From the NCBI GenBank assembly GCA_031289815.1, contig JAITOS010000044.1, positions 1 to 14,101 of the forward strand: a stretch of DNA of 14,101 nucleotides. The letters run 5' to 3'. How positions within the stretch are numbered: position 1 is the first letter of the stretch; every line of letters starts with the position of its first letter. Below, piece after piece: positions 1 to 6,802 of this stretch. A program made the translations under genes and the position numbers. A model generated the notes under the pieces. That model saw only the letters and a program-made list of their open reading frames with translations. It was not told the DNA's origin and did not search any database. The DNA is from Peptococcaceae bacterium (GTDB lineage Bacteria; Bacillota; Desulfitobacteriia; Desulfitobacteriales; Desulfitobacteriaceae).

Positions 1-850
1 ACCACGGCGGAACATTCAAATACGGTTCCCACGTGACATAGCCTGTATCGCTGACGATAATCCGCGACGGCGCGAACACCGCGCGATAGGTCATATCCTG
101 GTCGATGGTAACCGTTAAGATCTTTTGCAGCTCTGAGTTTGGAACTTTGGCGAATGTGTCCGAATCATTCGCGATATCCGCGCCTTCGGCGCTCTCCCAG
201 TATTCGAGAGCATAGCCGATGTTGGGAACGGCGGTGAGCCTAAAGATACTTCCGCCCGATGTGTTCTCTCGGAATTCACTCTTTGCGTTACCAAAAGCAG
301 TATCGTTTGAAATAGTTGTTGCAGTTTTTGACGATTGTTCATCCGATTCCCACAGAAATCTAACCGTCACATTATCAGAAACCGTCGCATTTTGGAACAT
401 AATACCTACGGCTTTGCTGGATGATGGAAGAAAACACGTTTGAACAGTTACTGCCGTTCCTCCAAATCCAAATGCGGTGATATCTTTCAAAGCAGTACCA
501 GTTGCCGAAATCGGCATAGTTCTAGCAATATCTATTGTTTCAGTATGGCCGTTGCTTGTAACGCTAATTGCTTGCAGTATATGGTCTTTGCGCGCAAAAC
601 TCTCCCAGTAGTCTTTTATCCGATAATACGATGTCTTTGCATTATCTATCTTGAATGTTCCACTAACGACTGCTGTTATCTCCCCGCCAACAATCAAGTC
701 TGATGTTTTCAGAAACTCCGAAACATCAATATTATGCTCTATGGTAACAGTTTTTCCTGTATCGGCTGCCAATGCTTGCAAATGCGGAAACAACGACAGA
801 CATATTGCAACCGCCAACAAAATAGAAGCGATTTTTTTAGTATTTCGCAT
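1..850 (-). CDS. Secreted protein with InlB-like repeat, 3' end outside window
   Basis: An open frame runs from an ATG at 850 to the window edge (283 codons, no stop). Residues 1-29 form a signal peptide: MRNTKK, a hydrophobic stretch, then an ALA-AD cleavage site, so the product is exported. I do not recognise the region after it. Residues of roughly 205-265 read as GYALEYWESAEG, an asparagine/serine-rich stretch, then LTVTIDQDMTYRAVFAP. This resembles the divergent InlB B-repeat seen in Gram-positive surface proteins. No usual Shine-Dalgarno precedes the ATG; a hairpin ends 8 nt upstream of it. The gene follows the riboswitch-controlled beta-propeller gene by 118 nt and may share its transcript. 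GC content is low (about 37-45% in sampled stretches) over most of the gene but about 63% at 181-240. The missing C-terminus could hold an anchor or a ligand-binding domain. Coding and export are fairly sure; function is unknown. Confidence 0.8.
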   Translation of the reverse strand, partial: MRNTKKIASILLAVAICLSLFPHLQALAADTGKTVTIEHNIDVSEFLKTSDLIVGGEITAVVSGTFKIDNAKTSYYRIKDYWESFARKDHILQAISVTSNGHTETIDIARTMPISATGTALKDITAFGFGGTAVTVQTCFLPSSSKAVGIMFQNATVSDNVTVRFLWESDEQSSKTATTISNDTAFGNAKSEFRENTSGGSIFRLTAVPNIGYALEYWESAEGADIANDSDTFAKVPNSELQKILTVTIDQDMTYRAVFAPSRIIVSDTGYVTWEPYLNVPPW

Positions 851-858
851 AAAAATTT

Positions 859-886
859 GAGGGCTGCCGCATCCGCAACAGCCCTC
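859..886 (-). promoter_or_regulatory. Hairpin directly upstream of the secreted-protein start codon
   Basis: On the minus strand GAGGGCTG pairs perfectly with CAGCCCTC. Two G-U pairs and two G-C pairs extend the stem inward to a GGAT loop, giving about 12 bp. It is followed by AAATTTTT and then the ATG at 850. It could be a weak intrinsic terminator between the two secreted-protein genes, or a structure controlling initiation, since there is no visible Shine-Dalgarno between it and the start codon. The structure is seen in the sequence; the role is inferred. Confidence 0.5.
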
Positions 887-905
887 TATTCAACGCACTT
901 GCACA

Positions 906-940
906 GGAGGGTGAGGGTTGCGGCGCAGCCCTCACCCTCC
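906..940. other. Strong intergenic hairpin
   Basis: GGAGGGTGAGGG (906-917) is perfectly complementary to CCCTCACCCTCC (929-940), with three more pairs inside a C-A mismatch. It begins 28 nt after the beta-propeller stop codon. On the minus (coding) strand no T-run follows, so it looks more like an mRNA-stabilising or processing hairpin than a classical terminator. On the plus strand it is followed by a T-rich stretch, but I see no plus-strand gene to terminate. Confidence 0.55.
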
Positions 941-968
941 CTTTTAATTATTTTATTTTGCTCTCTGT

Positions 969-2762
969 TTAGTGAAAGATATACAGGTTATTGCCATCGT
1001 CACCATAGACAAGATAGCCATTATCAGCGGCAAAACCTTGCAGGGCATATGTGCCGCCCAAAGAGGGATTCCACACCAGCGTACCAGTTGCCGCCCCAGG
1101 TAAATAACTGTAGCAGTACCCATTATGATTTGTCACAGGCGGCGTGTCCTGCGAGTGATCTGCATTCGTCGTGAAGTAGATGTAATCATCTCCAGTGGCC
1201 TCATCTGTATACACAATCGGGGAAGCCTGCACCGGGTCACCAGAGTAAACTGGAGCAAGATTAGCAAGCGTCAAATCGAACGCCTGTACCGAGCCGGATG
1301 AAAACAGTTGGTTCGCCCCGACATAGATATAGCCACTTTCCGAAACAACCGGGGTAGAGGTCGAAGTTTCCGAGGCTTTGACAACCGCGTCGTTGGATGT
1401 GGTCGAAATTCTCAGAAGGTCAGTAACCGCGATTCCCCACAGCAAGCCGTCCGTCGCACCCTTGCTCGTGAAATACACATTTGCTCCCGCGAGTACCACG
1501 GTCGAGCGAATTTCCCCCGGCACGTTGACGCTATCGACCAGCGTAATCGTGTTGCCAGTACCCGTGTCAAAGTTGATTACGGGGCGCACATAGACCGTGC
1601 CGCTGTCGCTTCCGAACACCACGTATTCCGTACCGCTGACCGTCACGTCAGCCGCGCCCGCGTAGTAGAAATCGTCATAGCCCGACGCTAAGCTCGTTGT
1701 CGGCTTAAACGACACTAGCGTCGCATTCGTAACATTGTATTGATAGTAGGAGTGTGTACCGCCGTAAATGCCCCAATAGATGTTGCCCGCGCTATCATAG
1801 CTGATAGGCGTGTTCGGCTGGCCTTCATAGAGCGGATTGGAACCCGTAGAGTCGCCGACCAATAATTTCACCACCGGCGCCGTGGTGACGGCACTGACCG
1901 AATACAGCCGCCAGTCATAGCGCGTGAAAGTAACTTGGCTGACCGTAGCAGGTGCAGCAGACGTTGCGCCTGTGACCGTGATTGTGAGCGTGTGCGTTCC
2001 CGCAGCAATCTCAGGGCCGGTGTACTCGTCGTATGTTCCATACTCAGAGAGCGAACCGCTCGCCAGCGTCGTTCCGTCGATGGCAATGGTATACGTCCCG
2101 GTTGTGCCGTTGAAATTCGTCGGCAGATAGAGGTAGTTTACCGGATTGGTTAAGGTGACTGAAGCGCTGATTGAACCGTTCCCGGTAAACGTCGCGGTGC
2201 TTCCACTGATCGTCACGCCAGTTGCCGAAGGTGTCCAGCCGCTTATGGCGGGAGTTACCCACGCGTCCGAACTCCACTGAATCGCCGCGTACAGGGTATC
2301 ATTCGCCGCATTGTAGTACGGCACGGACAACTGGTTGTCGTTACTCGCTTGCGCGTCCAGCAAAACGCTGTTGACCGACCCGGTAGACAGATTCGTAACG
2401 GCGACCCGCGCGCCGCCCAGTCCTGTCGCCGCATCGTACACACCGCCGTTATACAGGGTATAGGCGGTGGTTACGCCGCTGCTTGAAGTGTTTAACACCG
2501 AGGTCGTGTCAATCCCGGAGTAGACAACCGAGCCAGGATTATTGGTTAGCAGACCGACGGACGCTTGCGTCGCCGGCGTCGTAATCGGCGGCTGAACCGT
2601 GATCACACCATTGTTGGTATTGTCGTCCTGGAAGCTCGGCCACGCCGCGAAGGCCGCGGAGCCTAATCCCGTGAACGCTGTCGCGCCCAGCAGGGTCGCC
2701 GCCATGACCAGCGCCAGAATCGCGCTTAGAAACTTGTTTCTGCCTTGCAATAAGGTTTTCAT
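969..2762 (-). CDS. Secreted PQQ-like beta-propeller protein under a cobalamin riboswitch
   Basis: This 597-residue protein starts at ATG 2762, 8 nt after an AAAGGAG ribosome site. Upstream in-frame codons lie inside the riboswitch leader and were rejected as starts. Residues 1-39 are a signal peptide (basic start, long hydrophobic core, AFA-A cleavage). The mature protein opens with WPSFQDDNTNNG, like the W-x-x-F...N-x-G opening of PQQ-like beta-propeller proteins. Blade-like segments follow, such as ESGYIYVGA, DDYIYFTTNADHS and NGYLVYGDDGNNLYIF. At about residues 185-280 a Ser/Thr/Gly-rich beta-sandwich-like insertion interrupts the propeller. There is no C-terminal anchor or LPxTG motif, so it is probably released or held non-covalently. 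It is the first gene after the riboswitch, so it should be expressed when cobalamin is scarce. A role in corrinoid capture is inferred from that control only; PQQ binding is not implied. The stop is TAA. Confidence 0.85.
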   Translation of the reverse strand: MKTLLQGRNKFLSAILALVMAATLLGATAFTGLGSAAFAAWPSFQDDNTNNGVITVQPPITTPATQASVGLLTNNPGSVVYSGIDTTSVLNTSSSGVTTAYTLYNGGVYDAATGLGGARVAVTNLSTGSVNSVLLDAQASNDNQLSVPYYNAANDTLYAAIQWSSDAWVTPAISGWTPSATGVTISGSTATFTGNGSISASVTLTNPVNYLYLPTNFNGTTGTYTIAIDGTTLASGSLSEYGTYDEYTGPEIAAGTHTLTITVTGATSAAPATVSQVTFTRYDWRLYSVSAVTTAPVVKLLVGDSTGSNPLYEGQPNTPISYDSAGNIYWGIYGGTHSYYQYNVTNATLVSFKPTTSLASGYDDFYYAGAADVTVSGTEYVVFGSDSGTVYVRPVINFDTGTGNTITLVDSVNVPGEIRSTVVLAGANVYFTSKGATDGLLWGIAVTDLLRISTTSNDAVVKASETSTSTPVVSESGYIYVGANQLFSSGSVQAFDLTLANLAPVYSGDPVQASPIVYTDEATGDDYIYFTTNADHSQDTPPVTNHNGYCYSYLPGAATGTLVWNPSLGGTYALQGFAADNGYLVYGDDGNNLYIFH

Positions 2763-2857
2763 ACACTTCTCCTTTCTTACGCTTTTGCACACCCCAAAAG
2801 AATTTACAGGTACGCCCGCTGATTTCTTCCTCCTCTCTCGGCAGACCCTGCCCACAA

Positions 2858-2892
2858 TGAAAAGCCACAACGGTCTCGTGACAGTTGTGGCT
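2858..2892 (-). terminator. Intrinsic terminator of the riboswitch expression platform
   Basis: On the minus strand AGCCACAAC pairs with GTTGTGGCT (9 bp). Inside, a T-C mismatch is followed by GTC/GAC and an ACGA loop. TTTTCATT follows. It lies after the B12 box and about 96 nt before the beta-propeller ATG, the expected place for a transcription-terminating expression platform. A second hairpin at 2905-2935 (GCTTTTG paired with CAAAAGC, with an inner GCTC/GAGC stem) lies between the aptamer and this terminator and may take part in the switch. Confidence 0.7.
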
Positions 2893-2942
2893 GTATGCTA
2901 AACTGCTTTTGCGCTCAAAAGAGCAAAACAAAAGCGGCCTTT

Positions 2943-3235
2943 CTGTAGGTCTTCTGACTCGCGGCTTAGCGGAGATATTACACCCCGCAACCGTACTCCG
3001 CCTTCTCAAAACTCCTCCAGGAGTCTCAATGACCGGCTTTCGCCATGAGTACGATATCGGACGCTTACAGCTACGGCGGGCTCTGGTACAACCCTTACCG
3101 TGTCCGGGATTTTCACCCGATTCCCTTGTCTATTTCCGCGGCATCTTTGTGTAAAGAAGCGCTCGTCTCCGCGCCTACTCCGGTAGGCGGGAGCCTGATA
3201 ACGGAACCACAACTTGGCTATTCAATTTTCAGTTT
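2943..3235 (-). promoter_or_regulatory. Cobalamin (B12) riboswitch aptamer
   Basis: Read on the minus strand, the conserved blocks appear in order. The core is GGGAATCGGGTGAAAATCCC (within 3104-3126), matching the GGGAA...GGTGAAAAUCC consensus. Next is GCCGTAGCTGTAAGCG, matching the CCACUGUAA block. The 3' B12 box is GAGTCAGAAGACCTACAG (2943-2960). A GGTTCC segment near 3203-3208 fits the 5' P3 region. The distance from core to B12 box (about 145 nt) is longer than usual and holds an extra hairpin, GACTCCT/AGGAGTT. The 5' boundary is approximate; a hairpin at 3238-3264 may belong to P1. A terminator follows, so bound cobalamin should switch the downstream gene off. The motif is seen; the OFF direction is the usual one for this class. 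Confidence 0.92.
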
Positions 3236-3289
3236 ACGGAAACACAAGGAGACCCCCTGTTTCCACAGGTAAGATTTCCCCTCGCTGTC

Positions 3290-3318
3290 AGTGTGGCACA
3301 CCTCATGAAAATTGTCAA
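3290..3318 (-). promoter_or_regulatory. Probable promoter for the riboswitch transcript
   Basis: TTGACA (3313-3318) is a perfect -35 box. After 17 nt comes CACACT (3290-3295), a weak -10 that is preceded by TGC, as in an extended -10. It lies between the stop of the second corrinoid gene and the riboswitch, as a riboswitch leader needs. Confidence is limited by the weak -10 box. Confidence 0.4.
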
Positions 3319-3344
3319 TCCCCCTCTCCGCCGGGTTTCATTTT

Positions 3345-3986
3345 TTATGCCATATTGCATAGTTTTCGCGCTAAACGAAGCGCTCCCGCCGCATTGGACG
3401 CATAACCGTCCGCTCCGATTTTCTTGGCAAAGCCGGAGGACAACGGCCGCCCGCCGACTATTACTTTAAAGCGTTCCCGAATCTTCTCCGCGACGAGCAA
3501 CGCCGGAACGTCTCCCATCTTTTCCATCGTGCTGGTCATCAGGGTGGAGATCGCAATGATCTCGGCCTCAAAAGCCAGCGCTTCTTCTACAAATACGCGC
3601 GGCGGCACATCCCTGCCGAGATCCTTTACCTCAAAGCCGGAAGAACGAAGGAGCAAGGCTACAATATTTTTGCCGATATCGTGGGTATCGCCTTCAATGG
3701 AGCCAATGACAATCCGGTGTTTTTCCCGGATGTTTTCTACATTCACGTGCGGCTTGAGTATTTCCAGGGCTGCGTACATGGCGTCGGCGCTCCCCAGCAG
3801 CTCAGGAATAAAATATTCTTCCTTTTCGTACAAAATCCCCGCCCGCTCCATGCCATCCGTCAACCCTGTCTCAATCGCTTCTAAAGCGTCTATCCCCTGT
3901 TCAACAATCGCCTGAGCAATTTCGGCCGCTTCTTCCTCTTCCATCTCCAATACGGCGTCTGAAAGTTTTTGTATCAGTTCCTGCAT
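3345..3986 (-). CDS. Corrinoid (B12-binding) methyl-carrier protein, MtmC/MtbC/MttC family
   Basis: The 213-residue product has the usual length of methylamine-type corrinoid proteins. Residues 1-85 form the helical cap domain. Residues 90-213 form the Rossmann-like B12 domain with GDTHDIG (99-105, His102 the predicted lower cobalt ligand), STLMT (147-151) and VGG (177-179). Such proteins carry a methyl group between a substrate methyltransferase and an acceptor. It is the last gene of the pyl operon; its start overlaps the GNAT gene by 13 nt and is preceded by GGAAGGGTGAG. No methyltransferase lies beside it, so the substrate (mono-, di-, trimethylamine or other) cannot be assigned. It differs clearly from the mtmC copy at 13175-13846, so it is not a recent duplicate. 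The stop is TAA and I see no terminator in the 26 nt before the next promoter. Confidence 0.93.
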   Translation of the reverse strand: MQELIQKLSDAVLEMEEEEAAEIAQAIVEQGIDALEAIETGLTDGMERAGILYEKEEYFIPELLGSADAMYAALEILKPHVNVENIREKHRIVIGSIEGDTHDIGKNIVALLLRSSGFEVKDLGRDVPPRVFVEEALAFEAEIIAISTLMTSTMEKMGDVPALLVAEKIRERFKVIVGGRPLSSGFAKKIGADGYASNAAGALRLARKLCNMA

Positions 3987-4489
3987 GGGAGCTCACCCTT
4001 CCTTTCCAAGCCGTATTCGTACACCAGCACATCCTTAAAACGCCCGTCCTTTTTGCCGATGTTGCGATGGTAGCCTACTTGGCAAAATCCTGATTTTTCA
4101 TGGAGCCGTATGCTCGGAAGATTATCCGGGAATATGTAGGAATGCAACACCCAGCAAGCGCCGTCGGCGGCGTCCGTCTGCAACGCTTTGAGCAACGCCA
4201 GCCCGATCCGCCGACGGCGGTATTTCTTTTCTACATAGACGCTCAATTCCGCGACGCCGCTGAAATAGGCGTGGCGGTACAATCGTCCCAAGGCAATAAA
4301 GCCCGCGATCTCGCCGTTATAGTCGGCAACCAGACGATGCTCCTTGATATGCGCGGCGTCCCATTCCTCCCAGGTTGGTTTTTTGACTGCAAAGGTATAA
4401 AACCCTTCTTCGATTGATTCCGCATAAATTTGCAAAACCTTTTCTCCGTCTCTTTTTTCCATTTTCCTGATTTCGGGTACCTCTATCAT
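3974..4489 (-). CDS. GNAT N-acetyltransferase, phosphinothricin acetyltransferase-like
   Basis: This 171-residue single-domain GNAT enzyme is predicted to move an acetyl group from acetyl-CoA to an amine. Motif A is ELSVYVEKKYRRRRIG (81-96), whose R-x-x-x-x-G part is the CoA pyrophosphate loop. Motif B is NLPSIRLHEKSGF (123-135). The ending GKKDGRFKDVLVYEYGL is typical of the PAT/MddA group, which acetylates phosphinothricin, methionine sulfone or related amino acid analogues. The ATG at 4489 overlaps the pylSn TGA as ATGA, with AGGGGGG just upstream, so the two are probably translated together. A link to pyrrolysine, for example acting on a biosynthetic intermediate or a toxic amino acid analogue, is inferred from position only. 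The substrate is unknown. Confidence 0.88.
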   Translation of the reverse strand: MIEVPEIRKMEKRDGEKVLQIYAESIEEGFYTFAVKKPTWEEWDAAHIKEHRLVADYNGEIAGFIALGRLYRHAYFSGVAELSVYVEKKYRRRRIGLALLKALQTDAADGACWVLHSYIFPDNLPSIRLHEKSGFCQVGYHRNIGKKDGRFKDVLVYEYGLERKGELPCRN

Positions 4490-4812
4490 TTTTGCGCCCC
4501 CCTGTCAGAAAAAACTGTGGCGGCGTATTTCTCCAGCTTCCACGCTGGAACAGCGCAGGACGGGCATATGTTTGTGTGCCAACGATTCCGCAGCCAGCGC
4601 GCCCCTCTGCTGTTTCGGGAATCGCGCACCACAAAACGCTCATCACAATGCGTGGTAATGACCGCCAGTCCGCCGTTTTTTTCAATACTCTTGATCCCAT
4701 GAAGAATGCCGGAACGGGAAGGCCATAGCTTAATTTTATCCAACATCACAAATAACCCCTGATGTTTACGAACATACCGTTTGGCGATTATTTTCTTTTC
4801 AGGCATATCCAT
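4486..4812 (-). CDS. pylSn: PylSn, tRNA-Pyl-binding N-terminal protein of split pyrrolysyl-tRNA synthetase
   Basis: PylSn binds tRNA-Pyl and, with PylSc, does the work of one archaeal PylS. The 108-residue product has the family signatures KLWPSRSGILHGIK, ARWLRNRW and CPSC. The predicted zinc ligands are His38, Cys56, Cys83 and Cys86, equivalent to the His/Cys/Cys/Cys site in the Methanosarcina mazei PylRS N-terminal domain. I chose ATG 4812 because GGGGG lies 8 nt upstream; ATG 4806 is a close alternative. The gene follows pylD by 35 nt and overlaps the GNAT gene by 4 nt (ATGA). It stops with TGA. The gene order matches D. hafniense. Confidence 0.95.
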   Translation of the reverse strand: MDMPEKKIIAKRYVRKHQGLFVMLDKIKLWPSRSGILHGIKSIEKNGGLAVITTHCDERFVVRDSRNSRGARWLRNRWHTNICPSCAVPAWKLEKYAATVFSDRGAQK

Positions 4813-4847
4813 CCGCTCATCCCCCACTTGTGGTTTTTGCTCAACAT

Positions 4848-5675
4848 CTATTCTTTCTCCGGCGTAACCTCTCCCGCAACTCCCCAGGGCGCGCATTGTA
4901 CCAGCATGGCTATCGTCCCCAGTTCCAGCGGATTATGCAGCACCGATAAGCAAGCGCCGATCACTTGCTTGCTGGCGCCGATCGGCAGACCCGGCAAGGC
5001 CAGTAAGGTTCGATCGGTCACCTGAGCGGCGGCCAGAATATGCTTACACGGCGTCGCGTCCAGGATATGCATAAAACTATGGTCTTGCCAGTTTTGATCC
5101 GCTCTGACGTCGGGATACTCCCGCAACAGCTGATTCATACGGGTTTCATCCGTGTCATAGGCGAAAACCAGCGCCTTTTTGCGGACGAGATAGGCAACGG
5201 CAGCTCGCCCCACCGGACCGGCGCCCAATACCAGCGCTTCCTTCCCCTCGATTCCATGACTCATTAATTCCAGACCCGCGGCAAAAACCGTCCCGGTCGC
5301 CTCTCCGTTAGAACTATACCCCCTGTGAGTTAAGCCAAACGCGCCATATTCATCATCATCCGCCATAAATACGATATCCGCGCCCTTCACATACGCCTCT
5401 TTCAGGCCGCCAACATCGGTTCCTCCCGTCACCCAGGCCCTACAACCGGCAAAGCGGAGGATCTCACAGACGCTTTCGCTGAAAGCGGAGATCACGCCTT
5501 GCCCGCTCGTCACCGGCACCACCGCCGCCTTCAATTTTTGCGTTTCGACAGGTTTTGCATACGCCCATTCGGCAGCCGCTAACATGGACTTTCCGGTTTG
5601 CCGCTGAAATAATTCGTCATAGGCGGCCAAAGACGTCCGAATGTGCGCGATATCTCCTGTTTCCAGCCGGGACAT
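4848..5675 (-). CDS. pylD: PylD, pyrrolysine synthase (dehydrogenase)
   Basis: PylD catalyses the last step of pyrrolysine synthesis: NAD-dependent oxidation of L-lysine-N6-3R-methyl-D-ornithine, followed by ring closure to the pyrroline. The 275-residue product is close to the archaeal length (about 260). The nucleotide site is VLGAGPVGRAA (149-159) in a C-terminal Rossmann fold; the N-terminal half includes TGGTDVGG and MADDDEYGAFG. ATG 5675 lies after GAGGGGTGAG. The start is 5 nt from the pylC stop, so the two are almost certainly co-translated. The stop is TAG. Readthrough would add Pyl plus 19 residues to a TAA at 4788, running into pylSn. Confidence 0.95.
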   Translation of the reverse strand: MSRLETGDIAHIRTSLAAYDELFQRQTGKSMLAAAEWAYAKPVETQKLKAAVVPVTSGQGVISAFSESVCEILRFAGCRAWVTGGTDVGGLKEAYVKGADIVFMADDDEYGAFGLTHRGYSSNGEATGTVFAAGLELMSHGIEGKEALVLGAGPVGRAAVAYLVRKKALVFAYDTDETRMNQLLREYPDVRADQNWQDHSFMHILDATPCKHILAAAQVTDRTLLALPGLPIGASKQVIGACLSVLHNPLELGTIAMLVQCAPWGVAGEVTPEKE

Positions 5676-5680
5676 ACGTC

Positions 5681-6802
5681 TCACCCCTCTCGATACTCGA
5701 ATCCGCCTGTTTGCTGAATCCGTGCGATCACTTTCTGAAAAAGACATTCAGCCTGCGCCTGTGTCCGGCCTCGGACAATGACCGCCGCAACCCATTCTTT
5801 CGCGTCTTCATGGTAATTGGTAATCATGCCGGTCGCCCCGAACAGATTGGGAATAATCCGAAGCGGCCCCTTGTCCGCGAGAATATGTTCCCCCAGGGAA
5901 ACGATTTTATTTTCCTTCACTTGGATCTGTTTGTAGATACAAACCCTCAGGGCGCGGGGGCAAATCGGGTCGGGATTGCCGATTTTATACGCGTAAATCC
6001 GTTGCAGCATATTGATCCCGGTGGAATACCAGACGCTGACCGGCGTTTGACTGGGCAGACGCGCGTCAATTTCCAACACCTTCATGCCTTGCGCCGTCTT
6101 AATGACCTCAATGTCAAAAATCCCCTGAATGTTTATCAGCGCCCCCAACCGCGCCGCAATGGCTTGCAATTCCTGCGTGTCCTCCTGAGAAATGGCCGCC
6201 GGCGCGATTACGGCCTTGCAGTCATAGTTTTTATCAACGATGATTTCCGTGATCTGCAACACTTCAAAGGACTGGCCATTGCCGATCACTTCCACGGAAT
6301 AAGACGGACCCTCCAAATATTCCTGGATCACCAGTCCCCGCTTGTCGCGCTTCATCAGCGTTTCTATCGTATCAACATATTGAACGCCCGCGCTGCCGCT
6401 TTTGTCATCAGGTTTTATGATCACCGGCAGAGACGCGTCCGGATAGTACAACGGCGCCGGAATACGATGTTCTTTAAAAAACCGGTCGGAGGCCAGCTTG
6501 GAGGATGACAAGCGATACGCCGCCTGGTCAAACAGGAAGATCGTACCCGTTTCCTCGCAATAGCCTTCCAGCAACGCCAAGGTGTCGGCCTCTTCCAAAG
6601 CGGGCAGCACCATGTCCGCCGCTTCTACGACAGGCAACACCCGCCGTCTGTCACTGATTTCACCTTGAACGAATTGATCGCACATTGCGGCGGCGGGCGC
6701 ACGGGCGTTCCTGTCCAACACCACGCTTTTCCAGCCCAGTTCTTTGGCCAGATACACCGCTTCAATCGCCTGCAACTTTCCTCCCGCAATCAAAATGATC
6801 AT
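5681..6802 (-). CDS. pylC: PylC, 3-methylornithine-lysine ligase (ATP-grasp)
   Basis: PylC uses ATP to join 3R-methyl-D-ornithine to the epsilon-amino group of L-lysine. The 373-residue product matches the archaeal length (about 363). It starts with a beta-alpha-beta IILIAGGKLQAIEA. ATP-grasp features follow: VIIKPDDKSGSAGVQ (127-141, lysine and Gly-rich loop), VIQEYLEGPSYSVEV (158-172), and FDIEVIKTAQG with VLEIDARLPSQTP (229-254, metal-binding Glu and ATP-site residues). ATG 6802 overlaps the pylB TGA as ATGA; longer in-frame starts inside pylB were rejected. The stop is TGA. Confidence 0.96.
   Translation of the reverse strand: MIILIAGGKLQAIEAVYLAKELGWKSVVLDRNARAPAAAMCDQFVQGEISDRRRVLPVVEAADMVLPALEEADTLALLEGYCEETGTIFLFDQAAYRLSSSKLASDRFFKEHRIPAPLYYPDASLPVIIKPDDKSGSAGVQYVDTIETLMKRDKRGLVIQEYLEGPSYSVEVIGNGQSFEVLQITEIIVDKNYDCKAVIAPAAISQEDTQELQAIAARLGALINIQGIFDIEVIKTAQGMKVLEIDARLPSQTPVSVWYSTGINMLQRIYAYKIGNPDPICPRALRVCIYKQIQVKENKIVSLGEHILADKGPLRIIPNLFGATGMITNYHEDAKEWVAAVIVRGRTQAQAECLFQKVIARIQQTGGFEYREG

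Noticed and set aside
2763..2870. Longer start for the beta-propeller gene
   Set aside because: It would begin inside the riboswitch terminator and put about 36 residues before an excellent signal peptide with its own ribosome site.
3424..3915. 163-residue plus-strand open frame
   Set aside because: It is a mirror of the second corrinoid gene, with serine-rich low-information sequence.
5555..6508. 317-residue open frame on the plus strand
   Set aside because: It lies antisense to pylC and pylD, which are clearly real; it has no family signature or ribosome site.
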